Shown: piece by piece, positions 1 through 8,695 of the stretch
Layout of the letters: each line of letters begins with the position of its first letter
Position numbering within the stretch: position 1 is the first letter of the stretch
Assembly (NCBI RefSeq): GCF_022818495.1
Contig: NZ_CP089291.1
Span: 3,613,501-3,677,500 of the forward strand
DNA from: Fodinisporobacter ferrooxydans
Lineage (GTDB): Bacteria; Bacillota; Bacilli; Tumebacillales; MYW30-H2
Direction of reading: 5' to 3'
DNA length: 64,000 bases
The notes under the pieces: model-generated
Told to the model about the DNA's origin: nothing
The model's database searches: none
The model's input: only the letters and a program-made list of their open reading frames with translations
Position numbers and translations under genes: made by a program

Positions 1-138
1 GAACTTCAAACAGAAGGGCTCAACTCGAGTCTTGTTCACGTCGATTTTATGATCGGATCAAGAGATATGGATATTGACGGCATCCTGCAGAACGGTACAA
101 AGGAAGCAATTTTCCGCAACGGAAATTGGGCATTTTAA
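1..138 (+). CDS. M29 aminopeptidase, C-terminal 45 residues (partial)
   Basis: The window opens inside this gene. The visible tail reads SLVHVDFMIGSRDMDIDG and ends in FRNGNWAF. This matches the C-terminus of thermophilic-type M29 metallo-aminopeptidases (AmpS/PepS), where the His and Asp in this stretch help bind the dinuclear metal centre. These are cytoplasmic enzymes that trim N-terminal residues from peptides. The frame is open from base 1 to the TAA at 136-138, and a hairpin follows within a few bases. The rest of the gene lies outside the window. Confidence 0.85.
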   Translation, partial: ELQTEGLNSSLVHVDFMIGSRDMDIDGILQNGTKEAIFRNGNWAF

Positions 139-142
139 ACGA

Positions 143-167
143 AACCCATCTCGGAATGAGATGGGTT
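143..167 (+). terminator. Hairpin after aminopeptidase
   Basis: A 10-bp perfect stem (AACCCATCTC at 143-152, GAGATGGGTT at 158-167) with a 5-base loop begins five bases after the aminopeptidase stop. The T-rich tail is weak. It also sits just past the end of the leftward holin-like gene, so it may serve both. Confidence 0.6.
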
Positions 168-174
168 CTTGAAT

Positions 175-471
175 TTACTTCTTTAGTTTGGAGGAGATAT
201 CTGTCAAATATTTTGCTACAACACCTAAAGCGCCTAAATAATACATCAGGGCGACGACCCAGCTTGTTGGATCCAGTTGTTGCACTTTCGCCAATACCAG
301 CAGCGGCAATACATAATTGAGGATGCCCGTTCCCAGAAAACTTGCAAGCTTTGCAAAGGAAAATGAATTTGAGATCATTGCTCGATATAAACCTGTGAGT
401 ATATCAAGGGCAATCAAACCTAGCACTGCCCACATGGAGTATAACATATATCCAGTTAACATTATATTCAC
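175..471 (-). CDS. Phage holin-like small membrane protein
   Basis: 98 residues with about three hydrophobic segments (near 8-28, 40-60 and 68-88) and a short basic C-terminus (SSKLKK). The pattern ALDILTGLYRAMISNSFSFAKLASFLGTGILNYVLPLL fits the phage-holin/toxin-secretion holin families, small inner-membrane proteins that form pores or act as accessory membrane proteins. No endolysin is nearby, so a role in lysis is not supported; such orphan holins are common in spore formers. The start is either the GTG at 471 or the ATG three codons inside, both served by the GAGAGGGG ribosome site. Confidence 0.6.
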   Translation of the reverse strand: MNIMLTGYMLYSMWAVLGLIALDILTGLYRAMISNSFSFAKLASFLGTGILNYVLPLLVLAKVQQLDPTSWVVALMYYLGALGVVAKYLTDISSKLKK

Positions 472-603
472 CCCTCTCTCCCTAAAACGGGTTTACTTAT
501 TACATTTATATGAAAGTTTTTGGAAAAGGTGAATAAGCTATAACCGATGTAGAAGGCGATGGGAGCGGAAATTTTGAAACATATTTAAAGGAGATGTTCG
601 GTC

Positions 604-1482
604 ATGCGTCTTGCAACAATAAAAAGAAATGGTGCTGAGGTGGCAGTTGTTGTTTCAAAGCATGGTGTAGTGTTGGTAGAAACATTGAATCAAAATTTAA
701 ACAAAAATTGGTCTGCCGATTTATTCGATATCATTTGGACTGGCCAGCTTGAAGAAATGAAAACATGGTATCAAAACGGTGGTCAGGAGGAGCTTGAAAC
801 ATTTGCGAATTGCGAAATTCCTGCAAATCAAGTAAAATATGGTCCCCTATACCGTCATCCCCGCAAAATCTGGGGAATTGGCCTGAATTATGTCGAGCAT
901 GCTGCAGACCTGCATGAAAAAGCGCCGAATTCTGAACCGGCAAGTTTTATGAAACCGGATACTACCATTATCGGGCCTTACGACACGATTGAAATCCCAC
1001 TTCAATCCGATCGCACAACTGCAGAATCAGAATTGGGAATTATTATAGGAAAAGAATGCAAGGATGTATCCGAGGCGGATGCGCAAAGTGTGATTGCCGG
1101 TTTTACGACAATTATCGATATGACAACAGAAGATATTTTGGCTAAAAATCCGCGCTATCTTACCCGTTCCAAGAGTTTTGATACATTTTTCAGTTTTGGA
1201 CCGCAACTGGTAACACCGGATGAAGTACATGATATTCATAATTTACATGTCGCAACCGTTATAAACGGTCAAGTTCATCGGAAAAATAGCATTTCGAACA
1301 TGACATTCCGTCCTTGGTTTCTGGTGTCGTTTCATTCGAAAGTTATGAAACTGTTGCCTGGAGATATCATTTCCACAGGAACACCAGGAGCTGTCGTGAT
1401 TCGAAACGGTGACGTGGTCGAGTGCCGGATCGATGGTTTTGAAACATTGATCAACCCTGTGAGGGAGTTGAAGGTAAAGTAG
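604..1482 (+). CDS. Fumarylacetoacetate hydrolase family protein
   Basis: 292 residues. The C-terminal two thirds carry the FAH fold: GIGLNYVEHA, the metal-ligand segment AESELGIIIGK and the late motif LLPGDIISTGTPGAV. Family members hydrolyse or decarboxylate beta-keto acids, or dehydrate 2-keto-3-deoxy sugar acids, using Mg2+ or Mn2+. The first 75 residues are a variable cap. It starts the catabolic island ahead of the sulfatase and dehydrogenases, so a step on a keto-deoxy sugar acid is a plausible inference. The ATG is preceded by AAAGGAG at good spacing. The exact substrate is unknown. Confidence 0.85.
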   Translation: MRLATIKRNGAEVAVVVSKHGVVLVETLNQNLNKNWSADLFDIIWTGQLEEMKTWYQNGGQEELETFANCEIPANQVKYGPLYRHPRKIWGIGLNYVEHAADLHEKAPNSEPASFMKPDTTIIGPYDTIEIPLQSDRTTAESELGIIIGKECKDVSEADAQSVIAGFTTIIDMTTEDILAKNPRYLTRSKSFDTFFSFGPQLVTPDEVHDIHNLHVATVINGQVHRKNSISNMTFRPWFLVSFHSKVMKLLPGDIISTGTPGAVVIRNGDVVECRIDGFETLINPVRELKVK

Positions 1483-1531
1483 TTACATGTTTGAAATGAT
1501 TTTAGTTGTTTAACAATTGAAAAAATTTTTG

Positions 1532-1596
1532 GATAATGCCCCCCACGGGTGCAGGATTCCCCCTTGGCAAGATTGATTTTTGATCGTCTGCATAAT
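1532..1596 (+). promoter_or_regulatory. Paired C-tract boxes and -10 upstream of sulfatase
   Basis: GGATAATGCCCCCC begins at 1531 and AGGATTCCCCC begins at 1554, about 20 bases apart, followed by CATAAT at 1591. The arrangement matches the regions before 4284 and 10425. I read these as direct-repeat operators for the AraC-type regulator at 3129-4052. Confidence 0.5.
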
Positions 1597-1638
1597 GCCA
1601 GATTTCAAAAACCAGCGAAGTAGGAGAGGAGGAAAAGT

Positions 1639-3030
1639 TTGAATACATTACCTAACATCCTTTTTATAATGGTTGATCAGCAACGATATGATTGCTTAGG
1701 ATATAGAAACCTTTTTCCAGTACAAACCCCCTATATTGATCAACTTGCAACGGAAGGCATATCTTTTTCGAATGCATTTACCGCAATTCCGCTTTGTAGT
1801 CCTGCACGGCAAGCTTTATTGAGCGGTAAGCGGCCTGAAGCATTAGGGACATTATGGAATTATGATCTGGGTTCAAAAATCCCGTCACTTGAACCTTCAG
1901 AAGATACCTGGGTTCATGAGTTAAAACGAGCCGGATACATAACAGGTTATATTGGCAAATGGCATGTAAACCCTAAGCATGATCCAAGAAAATATGGCTA
2001 CGAAGACTATGTTCCCATTTCCGCTTATGAGAAACTCAGGAATCAAAAGTACCCTGATGTAACGTATAAAAATGGTTGGTTTGGAGAGACAAATTTGGTT
2101 CCTGTGGAAGACTCCCGAACTCATTGGCTGGCGAAACAGGCAAACACAATGATTTCTAAGTATGTTGCCTCAGGACAACCTTGGCATGTACGGGTTGACT
2201 TTCCCGAGCCCCATTTGCCATGTCGGCCAAGTGGAAAGTTTTCCACAATGTATAGTCCGGAAGAAATCCCTCAATGGCCCAATTTTGCAGAAACTTTCCA
2301 AAATAAACCATATATCCAAAAACAACAATTGGTTAATTGGCGGATCGATCAGTATACATGGGAACAATGGTCACCGATCGTGGCTCGTTATTACGGGATA
2401 ATAAGTCAAATTGATGATGCGGTTGGACTTGTTCTTGCCGCCTTAAAAACATTTGGCATAGAGGAAAATACCATCGTAATCTATACGTCCGACCATGGGG
2501 ATATGTGTGGAGCTCACAGGATGATGGATAAACATTATGTGCTTTATGATGAAATAATTAGAGTTCCCTTCATTGTGAAATGGCCTTTGAAAATTAGCCC
2601 CGGACAAAACAGCGAGTCATTCGTCTATAATGTCCTCGATCTCTATCCGACTATTCTTGAGATAATCCAATCTGAAATGATGGACACCTGCACAGGACGT
2701 TCACTGTACCCTATTTTGCAAGGGAAAGTTCCTGATTCCTGGAGAACTTCGATCATATCAACATATAACGGACAGCAGTTTGGATTATATTCACAACGGA
2801 TGATCAGAAATAAAGAATGGAAATATATTTGGAATGCTACAGATACGGATGAATTATATGATTTAACGAATGATCCGTATGAACTGGTGAATGCGATTCA
2901 TATCCCAAAATATCAAGATATTATATCTGCTTTGCGAAAGGAACTGTATACAACCTTACTTGCCGAGGGGGACACACTTATAGATAATGAGTGGTTGCGG
3001 GATCAACTGCTGAACGGGCGAAAACTGTAG
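1639..3030 (+). CDS. Cys-type sulfatase
   Basis: 463 residues of the alkaline-phosphatase/sulfatase fold. The N-terminus NILFIMVDQQRYDCLG supplies metal-binding acidic residues. C53-S-P-A-R57 is the formylglycine signature, so C53 should be oxidised by a formylglycine-generating enzyme, which is not in this window. TSDHGDMCGAH near residue 281 adds further metal ligands. No signal peptide is visible, so it probably acts in the cytoplasm on an imported sulfated sugar or small sulfate ester. The start is TTG behind GGAGAGGAGG. It stands alone between the hydrolase and the AraC gene, with its own C-tract promoter region. The substrate cannot be told from sequence. Confidence 0.88.
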   Translation: MNTLPNILFIMVDQQRYDCLGYRNLFPVQTPYIDQLATEGISFSNAFTAIPLCSPARQALLSGKRPEALGTLWNYDLGSKIPSLEPSEDTWVHELKRAGYITGYIGKWHVNPKHDPRKYGYEDYVPISAYEKLRNQKYPDVTYKNGWFGETNLVPVEDSRTHWLAKQANTMISKYVASGQPWHVRVDFPEPHLPCRPSGKFSTMYSPEEIPQWPNFAETFQNKPYIQKQQLVNWRIDQYTWEQWSPIVARYYGIISQIDDAVGLVLAALKTFGIEENTIVIYTSDHGDMCGAHRMMDKHYVLYDEIIRVPFIVKWPLKISPGQNSESFVYNVLDLYPTILEIIQSEMMDTCTGRSLYPILQGKVPDSWRTSIISTYNGQQFGLYSQRMIRNKEWKYIWNATDTDELYDLTNDPYELVNAIHIPKYQDIISALRKELYTTLLAEGDTLIDNEWLRDQLLNGRKL

Positions 3031-3128
3031 CGGAAAGTTGCTTTGTAAATCACATAACGCAAGTTGGGTAGCCTTCTGCGGCTACCCTAGGTTCATGAAA
3101 CGTATACTAGCGATAACGAGAGGTTCAC

Positions 3129-4052
3129 CTATGGATTTTGATTTGAGTGGATCCCCCTAACTTGGGTTGGGGATTTACCTGTGATTTTTTTGAACAGATT
3201 TGTAAAGTGTTTGATATCAGCATATCCTACAAATTCAGCAATTTGTGCAATGGTCCAATGTGTAGACTGTAAGAGCTCAATTGATTTTTCTATACGAATA
3301 GTTTGAATATATTCAATAATGGTTAATCCGGTCGTTTCCTTAAATAATCTGGATAAATAACTTTTGCTAATAAAAGCAGCGCGGGCCAGATCTTCGATGC
3401 GGAGGTCTTTTTGAAAATCACGTTCAATCCTCTTCAAAACTGTCTGGATTTCGGAGCGTGTGTTTTCATCGTATTGTTTCGATTGTGTTTTGTATTTATC
3501 ATCCATTTTCCGCAAGATGGCAATCAGGAGATGCAATACATGACCGCGCAAAACTGTGAGATATCCCTTTTTTTGCTGCGTATATTCTTCGTACATTTCG
3601 GCTAATAGCCTTTCAATTTCTGAACGTTCATGTACTTGCCAATGTACATCCGCGTCATATGAGTTATAACCGGGAACAAATGATTGAAACAGATTATACA
3701 TAAACAGATCCTGGAAGTCGTGGACAGAGCTCATATCTTCATCAATAAATTCAGGTTTGACAACACAGTTTATTACGAGCAGCGGGGAATGAGGTGTTTC
3801 CGGCATGAAAACATGGGGAATGGAGTGGTTAATAATAAACAGGTCACCGCGGGTGACCTTGTATGTCAATTCTCCAATCCTATGATAGCCATGACCTTCT
3901 TTAACGTAAGTTAATTCGAAAAAGTCATGCTTATGAAATGGTGTATTACCATTTTCCCAAAAATAATTCATGAAAAAACTCTCACCCTCACGAAAGTAGC
4001 GTTGACCTGGGAAAAATATCGGCTTGTTTGTATCCAGGGTCGTGTTTGCCAC
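3129..4052 (-). CDS. AraC-family regulator with cupin sensor domain
   Basis: 307 residues. The N-terminal cupin-like domain (about 1-170, with FHKHDFFELTYVKEGHGYHRIGE) should bind a sugar-like ligand. The C-terminal double HTH (about 205-300) contains IEDLARAAFISKSYLSRLFKETTG and IAEFVGYADIKHFTNLFKKITGKSP. It is divergent from the isomerase/dehydrogenase operon and flanked by the sulfatase, so it is the likely local activator. The paired C-tract boxes at three promoters are its probable targets. The start is GTG behind GGGAGAGAG. Ligand and direction of control are inferred. Confidence 0.9.
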   Translation of the reverse strand: MANTTLDTNKPIFFPGQRYFREGESFFMNYFWENGNTPFHKHDFFELTYVKEGHGYHRIGELTYKVTRGDLFIINHSIPHVFMPETPHSPLLVINCVVKPEFIDEDMSSVHDFQDLFMYNLFQSFVPGYNSYDADVHWQVHERSEIERLLAEMYEEYTQQKKGYLTVLRGHVLHLLIAILRKMDDKYKTQSKQYDENTRSEIQTVLKRIERDFQKDLRIEDLARAAFISKSYLSRLFKETTGLTIIEYIQTIRIEKSIELLQSTHWTIAQIAEFVGYADIKHFTNLFKKITGKSPTQVRGIHSNQNP

Positions 4053-4166
4053 TCAACTCTCTCCCTTATTTTCTGATTATTCTGCCAATTTTTCTATCGG
4101 AAACAGTTAATTTTCATATGTGATAACACTATTCATGTCAAGTAACATCACGAGTTATTGATACAA

Positions 4167-4228
4167 GATAATCCCCCCTACTTTAGAATAGGATCGCCCC
4201 TACTATTCTAATTTTGCTTTTTTATAAT
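4167..4228 (+). promoter_or_regulatory. Paired C-tract boxes and TATAAT upstream of isomerase operon
   Basis: GATAATCCCCCCTACT (from 4167) and GGATCGCCCCTACT (from 4191) form a direct repeat about 22 bases apart. A TATAAT lies at 4223-4228, so the downstream box overlaps the -35 position, the usual geometry of AraC-type activation. It lies in the divergent region between the AraC gene and the operon. Confidence 0.55.
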
Positions 4229-4283
4229 AATTGTATGAAAGTTATCAAGCAGCTATAACTTTTTGAAAGAGGGGAATATGTCC

Positions 4284-5117
4284 ATGAAAATGGGAGTCAA
4301 TACGGTATTATTTGGTGGATATGATTTAAAAACTGCCATTCAGTACATCCGATTTACAGGTTATGAAGGTGTAGAACTTTCTTCTATTGTAGGAATGGCG
4401 GAACATGTATCCGATACTGCATCCGATACTGAAATACAAGAAATTCGGAACTTGGTTGGAGATGCAGGTCTTGAACTTTACTCTGTTGAAGCAGCAACGG
4501 ACATTTTGGTCGAAGCGAATCGTGAACGATCCAAGCGGGTATTCGAGCGTGCTGCCAAACTTGGCATTCCAATTGTAACAATTGGCAGTTCAGGTGTTTC
4601 TGAAGATGAGAAAAAAACACAAGAATCGATTCAAGCGATTCACGAGCTTGCACAAGCTGCCGGGGATGTTGGTATCAAGTTTGCTTTAAAGATTCATTAT
4701 GGGCAAAGCGTTTATAACACGAAAACGGCTTTGCGCCTGATGGAGGAAGTAAAACATCCGGCACTTGGATTGAATTTTGATGCAACGCATATTGGCCGTG
4801 TTGGTGATGATCCGGTTGCAGCTTTGGAAGCCTTAAAAGATCACATTATTCATATGCACATTCGGGATACCTTGTTGGAACAATTGCAAATCGCTCCACC
4901 GCCTTTGCAAATAGCCGGTCGCGGCACTACACCACTAGCTGATATCGTTCGCAAAACAATTGAAATTGGATATAAAGGTGCTGTCAGCCTGGAAATCATC
5001 GGGGCTAAGTCATTTGATCTTCCGCAAGTGGTAGCGATTGCAGCAGAAAGCCGTGGGTATTTAAAACGTTTGTTTGAAGAGGCAGAAGAACAAACACAGT
5101 CACAAGTTTCGGTTTGA
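4284..5117 (+). CDS. Sugar phosphate isomerase/epimerase (TIM barrel)
   Basis: About 277 residues of the xylose-isomerase-like AP-endonuclease-2 TIM-barrel family. Typical segments are GYEGVELSS, KFALKIHYGQSV, LGLNFDATHIGRVGDD, HIIHMHIRD and GAVSLEIIGA, which provide the acidic and His metal ligands. Relatives isomerise or epimerise keto-sugars and inositols, or dehydrate 2-keto-inositol. It heads an operon with two Gfo/Idh dehydrogenases 19 and 36 bases apart. That pairing suggests an oxidise, epimerise, reduce route on a cyclitol or unusual sugar. I chose the ATG at 4284 because the GAGGGG site is too close to the ATG at 4278. Confidence 0.85.
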   Translation: MKMGVNTVLFGGYDLKTAIQYIRFTGYEGVELSSIVGMAEHVSDTASDTEIQEIRNLVGDAGLELYSVEAATDILVEANRERSKRVFERAAKLGIPIVTIGSSGVSEDEKKTQESIQAIHELAQAAGDVGIKFALKIHYGQSVYNTKTALRLMEEVKHPALGLNFDATHIGRVGDDPVAALEALKDHIIHMHIRDTLLEQLQIAPPPLQIAGRGTTPLADIVRKTIEIGYKGAVSLEIIGAKSFDLPQVVAIAAESRGYLKRLFEEAEEQTQSQVSV

Positions 5118-5136
5118 TTCAAGAGAGGACGACAAC

Positions 5137-6144
5137 ATGATCAAAGTTGCCGTTGTCGGAGTAAACAAAATTGGACTGAGGCATTGTGAAGCATATAGGC
5201 AAAATCAAGATGCAAAAATAGTTGCCGTTTGTGATTTGCTCCCGGAAAGAGCATCTTCTGCTGCCGTACAGTATGGTGCAAAAGCCTATACGGATGTAAG
5301 GAAATTGTTGGAAAATGAGGAGATTGACATAGTAAGTATTGCAACAGCTGGTCCGGAAAATGGCGGACACCATTTTGAACCGACCATGCTTGCAATCAAG
5401 GCAGGAAAAAATGTATTAGTCGAGAAACCGCTTTCCAATACTATTGAGGAAGCAAGAGAAATGGTTGCAGTGGCAAGACAACACAAAGCAAGGCTTGCTT
5501 GTAATTTAAATCATCGCTTTGTACCTGCAGCTTACAAAGGAAAAGAGTTAATTCAAAATGGCGTTCTTGGTCAAATTCTATTTGCCAATATGAAGCTTAC
5601 GATTAAAAACCCAAGTGAAACCGGCCCATGGATTCACTTGCGAGCTCTGCATCCGCATTCGATTGATGTGATTCGGTATTTTGCCGGGGATATCAAACGA
5701 GTTCAAACATTTATGACAAAAGCTCCAGGTCGTTCGATTTGGTCGACTGCATCGATAAATCTGGAGTTTACATCGGGAGCTGTCGGGCATCTTACAGGAA
5801 GTTATGATATGTCTAATTTTCATCCGATTGAATACTGTGAAGTAGCCGGTGATAAAGGTCGATTTGTGATTGAAAATATTTATGATAATTTTACGTTTTA
5901 TCCGCATAACAGCAATGAACAACTTGTGATTCGAAACCCGGTTTTGGGAAACTCCATAAATTTTCTGGATACGTTTAAAAATCGTCTAAACGAATTTGTC
6001 AAACAAGTAAAAGAGGGAGTTCCTGCTGACAAGATCACAGGTTCGGGAGAGGACGCCCTTGCCGCACAAGAAGTGATCGAAGCAGCGATTCGTTCCCAAA
6101 TGACAAATGGTGCTGTGGTAGAAGTTCCAAATACAGTTGAATAA
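5137..6144 (+). CDS. Gfo/Idh/MocA oxidoreductase 1
   Basis: 335 residues. The N-terminal Rossmann fold starts IKVAVVGVNKIGLRH and reaches the hallmark EKP motif in VLVEKPLSNT. The C-terminal alpha/beta dimerisation domain contains LNHRFVPAA and RALHPHSIDVIRYFAGDI, whose His residues fit the active-site position of inositol and sugar dehydrogenases. It should oxidise or reduce a sugar or cyclitol with NAD(P). It is closely related to the next gene, so the pair probably arose by duplication. The ATG at 5137 follows AAGAGAGGA. Confidence 0.88.
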   Translation: MIKVAVVGVNKIGLRHCEAYRQNQDAKIVAVCDLLPERASSAAVQYGAKAYTDVRKLLENEEIDIVSIATAGPENGGHHFEPTMLAIKAGKNVLVEKPLSNTIEEAREMVAVARQHKARLACNLNHRFVPAAYKGKELIQNGVLGQILFANMKLTIKNPSETGPWIHLRALHPHSIDVIRYFAGDIKRVQTFMTKAPGRSIWSTASINLEFTSGAVGHLTGSYDMSNFHPIEYCEVAGDKGRFVIENIYDNFTFYPHNSNEQLVIRNPVLGNSINFLDTFKNRLNEFVKQVKEGVPADKITGSGEDALAAQEVIEAAIRSQMTNGAVVEVPNTVE

Positions 6145-6180
6145 ATAATGGAAAATTCGGAATGTGATGGAGGAGTTCTT

Positions 6181-7170
6181 ATGACGTTAAAAGTAGGTGT
6201 CGTTGGAGTAGGTAACATTGGGAGTATTCATGCATCTGTCTACAAAGATAACCCCAAAACAGAGCTCGTTGCTGTTTGTGATATTGTGAAAGAAAAGGCG
6301 GATGCTGCGGCAGTGAAATTTGGTGCTCGTCCATTTTATAGCGTTAGAGAAATGTTAGAAAGTGGTATTCATTTGGATGCGTGCAGTGTTGCGACAAAGG
6401 GTGTGGAAAACGGCGGCGAACATTTTACACCGACGATGGAATTGCTTGAGGCGGGCATTCCTGTTTTGGGTGAGAAACCGATTTCGAATAGAATCGAAGA
6501 AGCAATCCAAATGGTAGAATGTGCGTTAGACAAAAAACTGCCGTACGGGATCAATTTAAATCATCGATTTACTCCCGCAGCTATCCGTGCAAAAGATTGG
6601 GTAGAAAGCGGTCGACTTGGAATGGTACATATGATCAACATGCGGATGTGGATTAACAACCCTGTGGAAAGCTCATTATGGTTTCATCTTCGTGCCCTGC
6701 ACCCACACTCCTTTGATGTGATGCGCTACTTCTGTGGAGATGTGAAAAAAGTAGCAGCGTTCATGATGAAGGGGGAAGGTCGAACCATATGGTCCAATAC
6801 GCAAATTATTCTTCAATTCGAAAATGGTGTGATTGGCAATTTGGTTGGAAGTTATGATGCAGGTTTGAGTTATGGCTTGGAGCGTTGTGAAGTTGTTGGA
6901 TCGAAAGGGAGATTTGTATTAGACGACGCTTGTGAACAACTTACATTTTATCCACGGCACAGTATTGAGACAGAAACCTATCATTACTTGGGCGGCATGC
7001 GTTCATTTAATGAGACGTTTAAAAGTAGAATTACCGATTTTATTGATCAGCTAGCTGCCGGTATGAGCCATGACGAAATAGATGGATCAGCAGAAGATGC
7101 ATTAAAAGCTCAATTGATTATCGAAGCAGCGATCCGGTCATGGGAAACGAATCAAATTGTTGAGTTATAG
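6181..7170 (+). CDS. Gfo/Idh/MocA oxidoreductase 2
   Basis: 329 residues, colinear with the preceding paralogue: GVVGVGNIGSIH nucleotide loop, GEKPISNR motif, LNHRFTPAA, and RALHPHSFDVMRYFCGDV. Two tandem dehydrogenases beside an isomerase suggest one oxidises C-n of the substrate and the other reduces the epimerised ketone, or that they serve two epimers. The start at 6181 is fixed by GGAGG seven bases upstream. The operon appears to continue 78 bases later into the sulfatase-fold gene. Confidence 0.88.
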   Translation: MTLKVGVVGVGNIGSIHASVYKDNPKTELVAVCDIVKEKADAAAVKFGARPFYSVREMLESGIHLDACSVATKGVENGGEHFTPTMELLEAGIPVLGEKPISNRIEEAIQMVECALDKKLPYGINLNHRFTPAAIRAKDWVESGRLGMVHMINMRMWINNPVESSLWFHLRALHPHSFDVMRYFCGDVKKVAAFMMKGEGRTIWSNTQIILQFENGVIGNLVGSYDAGLSYGLERCEVVGSKGRFVLDDACEQLTFYPRHSIETETYHYLGGMRSFNETFKSRITDFIDQLAAGMSHDEIDGSAEDALKAQLIIEAAIRSWETNQIVEL

Positions 7171-7248
7171 AAACTATACGCACTTGAAACGAATCTGCCA
7201 TATATGAGAACCAAGTTGCTAAATTCCAACCGAAAAGGATGATTACGA

Positions 7249-8619
7249 TTGATAAAGAAACCAAACCTCTTAGTTCTCGGCATTGATAGTTTATGGTCAG
7301 AACATATGAGCTTATATGGATACGGCCGTTTGACAACACCGCATATTGATAAATTCGCTCTCGGTGGTGCTGTATTTGAAAATCATTTTAGTCCCAGTAT
7401 TCCGACAACTCCTGGATACGCCTCTATGTTAACGGGAATGGACTGTTTTGGTACTGATATTGTTGCACTTCGTCATAAAGGTGTTTTAGGGAATCATGTT
7501 ACCACTTTGGCAGAAATTTTAGATAAAAATGGATATTTAACCACATGTATTGGATTTACGGGAAATCCGTCTGCCAGGGGATTTCAAACCTACCTGGATT
7601 ATGAAGCATGGGGAGAATACAAAGCAGAAAAATTAAACGATGTAGTGATACCGGAACTAAAAAGACTGGCAGAGGCTGATCAACCATTCTTTCTTTTTAT
7701 TCGTCACATGGACCCACATTCCCCTTACTTGCCGCCGCAACAATATCAACGGATGTTCTATGGCAACAATGAATTTGATCCTGACAATGAGTCATTAAAA
7801 CAAGTCTATGAATTCAAGCCATTTGCCGATTATTTTAAATCATGGTTCCCGGACGGATGCACGGATAAAGAATACATCAACGCTCAATATGACGGTGCCG
7901 TTACATATATGGATGCATGTATTCAGAATATATTTACGATGATTGCTTCATTAGGAATTGCAGAGGAAACTCTGGTTATTGTAACATCGGACCACGGTGA
8001 AACGCTGGATGAGCATGATTGTTATTATGACCATCATGGCCTTTACGAGTGTACGTTAAAAGTCCCGCTTATTTTCCGTTTTCCAGGTAAAGTTCCTGCG
8101 GGGAAACGGTATTCAACATATTCTCAAATACAAGATATCATGCCTACAATTATCGAATTGTTAGAAATTGATACGGATATCGAATTTAACGGACGCAGTT
8201 TGAAACCGTTGTTTCGAAGGGAAGAGCGGATTCCAGATACAGAATTTTATCTGACAGAATGCACTTGGATGCGGAAACATGGTTGGCGTACACCAGAATG
8301 GAAACTTATTATTGCACTCGAACCGGATTTTCATTTTAAACCTAGAGTAGAATTGTATAATTTGCTAAAGGATCCAAAGGAATTAAATAATATGGCGGAA
8401 CAAGAACCGGAAATTGTTGCAATGCTGGAAGGGCGTATGCATGCACACATCGAGAAACGGGAAAGAGAAACCGGGCGTATGAACCCGATCTATACCAATC
8501 TTGATTGGCATGGACATAGTACCGGACCTTTCCAATCTTCCCAACAGGCGTATGATACATTGTATCTCGGCTCAAGAAAAGTAGCGCAATCGCTTCAGAA
8601 TAGAGAAGTAAAAAAATAG
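7249..8619 (+). CDS. Sulfatase-fold hydrolase with Thr at formylglycine position
   Basis: 456 residues of the alkaline-phosphatase superfamily: NLLVLGIDSL at the N-terminus and VTSDHGETLDEHDCYYDHHGLYE near residue 245 keep the metal ligands. The place of the sulfatase C-x-P-x-R motif reads T53-T-P-G-Y57 followed by ASMLTG, so the Cys that becomes formylglycine and the partner Arg are both missing. A Thr nucleophile, as in phosphotransfer branches of this fold, or a phosphodiesterase or phosphonate activity is more likely than classical sulfatase chemistry. No signal peptide is seen. The start is TTG behind AAAGGATG. It ends the dehydrogenase operon, followed by the ASRT gene. Confidence 0.8.
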   Translation: MIKKPNLLVLGIDSLWSEHMSLYGYGRLTTPHIDKFALGGAVFENHFSPSIPTTPGYASMLTGMDCFGTDIVALRHKGVLGNHVTTLAEILDKNGYLTTCIGFTGNPSARGFQTYLDYEAWGEYKAEKLNDVVIPELKRLAEADQPFFLFIRHMDPHSPYLPPQQYQRMFYGNNEFDPDNESLKQVYEFKPFADYFKSWFPDGCTDKEYINAQYDGAVTYMDACIQNIFTMIASLGIAEETLVIVTSDHGETLDEHDCYYDHHGLYECTLKVPLIFRFPGKVPAGKRYSTYSQIQDIMPTIIELLEIDTDIEFNGRSLKPLFRREERIPDTEFYLTECTWMRKHGWRTPEWKLIIALEPDFHFKPRVELYNLLKDPKELNNMAEQEPEIVAMLEGRMHAHIEKRERETGRMNPIYTNLDWHGHSTGPFQSSQQAYDTLYLGSRKVAQSLQNREVKK

Positions 8620-8695
8620 AAAAATAGCCTTGCAGATTGTGATGAAGATTTTGTTTAACGACAAGACGAATTTAAATAAAATTGGAGGAATCGAG

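Noticed and set aside
175-471. Prophage lysis module
   Set aside because: The holin-like gene stands alone, without endolysin, tail or packaging genes.
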